Below are positions 6,002 to 6,164 of a stretch of DNA of 6,164 bases, one piece after another (positions within the stretch are counted from its first letter, which is position 1; the number at the start of each line of letters is the position of its first letter). The translations under genes were made by a program, and so were the position numbers. Location of the stretch: the NCBI GenBank assembly GCA_903933475.1, contig CAIZKE010000215.1:1-6164 (forward strand), read 5' to 3'. Under the pieces are notes generated by a model. The model worked only from the letters and a program-made list of their open reading frames with translations, was not told the origin of the DNA and did not search any database. This stretch comes from an uncultured Alphaproteobacteria bacterium (GTDB lineage Bacteria > Pseudomonadota > Alphaproteobacteria > Caulobacterales > Caulobacteraceae).

Positions 6002-6020
6002 GGGGCGTATCTCCCTCACC
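5997..6020. terminator. GC-rich hairpin between convergent genes
   Basis: GGTGAGGG (5997-6004) and CCCTCACC (6013-6020) form a perfect 8-bp stem with an 8-base loop. The left arm contains the modE stop codon. No T-run follows on either strand, so it is a weak intrinsic terminator at best, though such hairpins are common ends in GC-rich genomes. It sits between modE and the convergent gene and could serve both. Confidence 0.5.
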
Positions 6021-6032
6021 GGGCCCTGTGCG

Positions 6033-6164
6033 CTAGGCCTCCTTCAGTCCGGAGACCCCGTCAGTGCCTGGGGTGAAGGTGAAGGTCTTCAGGACGCTGG
6101 TCGTGAAGGTCTTCTCCTGGATGGTGGAGACGACCATCATCTCGGCCTTGCCGTTGGTCCGCCC
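6033..6164 (-). CDS. 3' end of an unidentified gene converging on modE (partial)
   Basis: The last 43 codons of a minus-strand frame entering from the right edge, ending in TAG at 6035-6033. Almost all third positions are G or C, matching the coding pattern of neighbours. The visible stretch has alternating hydrophobic and Thr/Lys residues (AEMMVVSTIQ, KTFTTSVLKTFTFTPG), suggesting beta strands, with a charged tail, GLKEA. I do not recognise the family and there is no evidence linking it to molybdenum. Confidence 0.65.
   Translation of the reverse strand, partial: GRTNGKAEMMVVSTIQEKTFTTSVLKTFTFTPGTDGVSGLKEA

Noticed and set aside
4922..6019. Long minus-strand open frame (365 aa) opposite the receptor end and modE
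   Set aside because: It is antisense to well-supported genes, has composition typical of a GC-rich shadow, and shows no domain or plausible ribosome-binding context.

Overview
The window is very GC-rich, with nearly every codon in the genes ending in G or C. It reads as a chromosomal segment of an alphaproteobacterium. The folE-hisI pair and the type of TonB-dependent receptor fit Caulobacterales or sphingomonad-like groups, but the genus is an inference. It carries four complete housekeeping or uptake genes plus a regulator, with partial genes at both ends. I see no rRNA, tRNA, insertion sequence or CRISPR.

Left part (1-2656). On the minus strand lie cysS (cysteinyl-tRNA synthetase) and the first codons of a gene that overlaps its stop by one base. 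Diverging from cysS across about 140 bp are folE (GTP cyclohydrolase I, folate/pterin synthesis) and hisI (phosphoribosyl-AMP cyclohydrolase, histidine synthesis), which form a tight plus-strand pair. The spacer has two promoter-like sequences facing opposite ways that share one GTATAC.

Right part (2657-6032). A second plus-strand unit holds a TonB-dependent outer-membrane receptor of 780 aa and, 25 bp later, a full-length ModE-type molybdate-responsive regulator (winged HTH plus two Mop domains). In the 59 bp before the receptor there is a perfect 9+7+9 inverted repeat. Its ends (CGTTAT ... ATAACG) and overall length match the ModE operator ('Mo-box'), and it covers the spacer and -10 of a good sigma70-like promoter. 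Together these suggest an outer-membrane uptake system for molybdate, tungstate or a molybdenum chelate, repressed by its own co-transcribed ModE when molybdate is plentiful. No modABC, tonB or exbBD genes are in the window, so inner-membrane transport and energisation must be encoded elsewhere. The unit ends in a GC-rich hairpin, beyond which a convergent gene of unknown function enters from the right edge.

Oddities are a short island of AT-ending codons with small repeats inside the receptor gene, a receptor leader that can fold over its ribosome-binding site, a 9-codon frame bridging receptor and modE, and a Pro/Arg/Thr-rich N-terminal extension on ModE.
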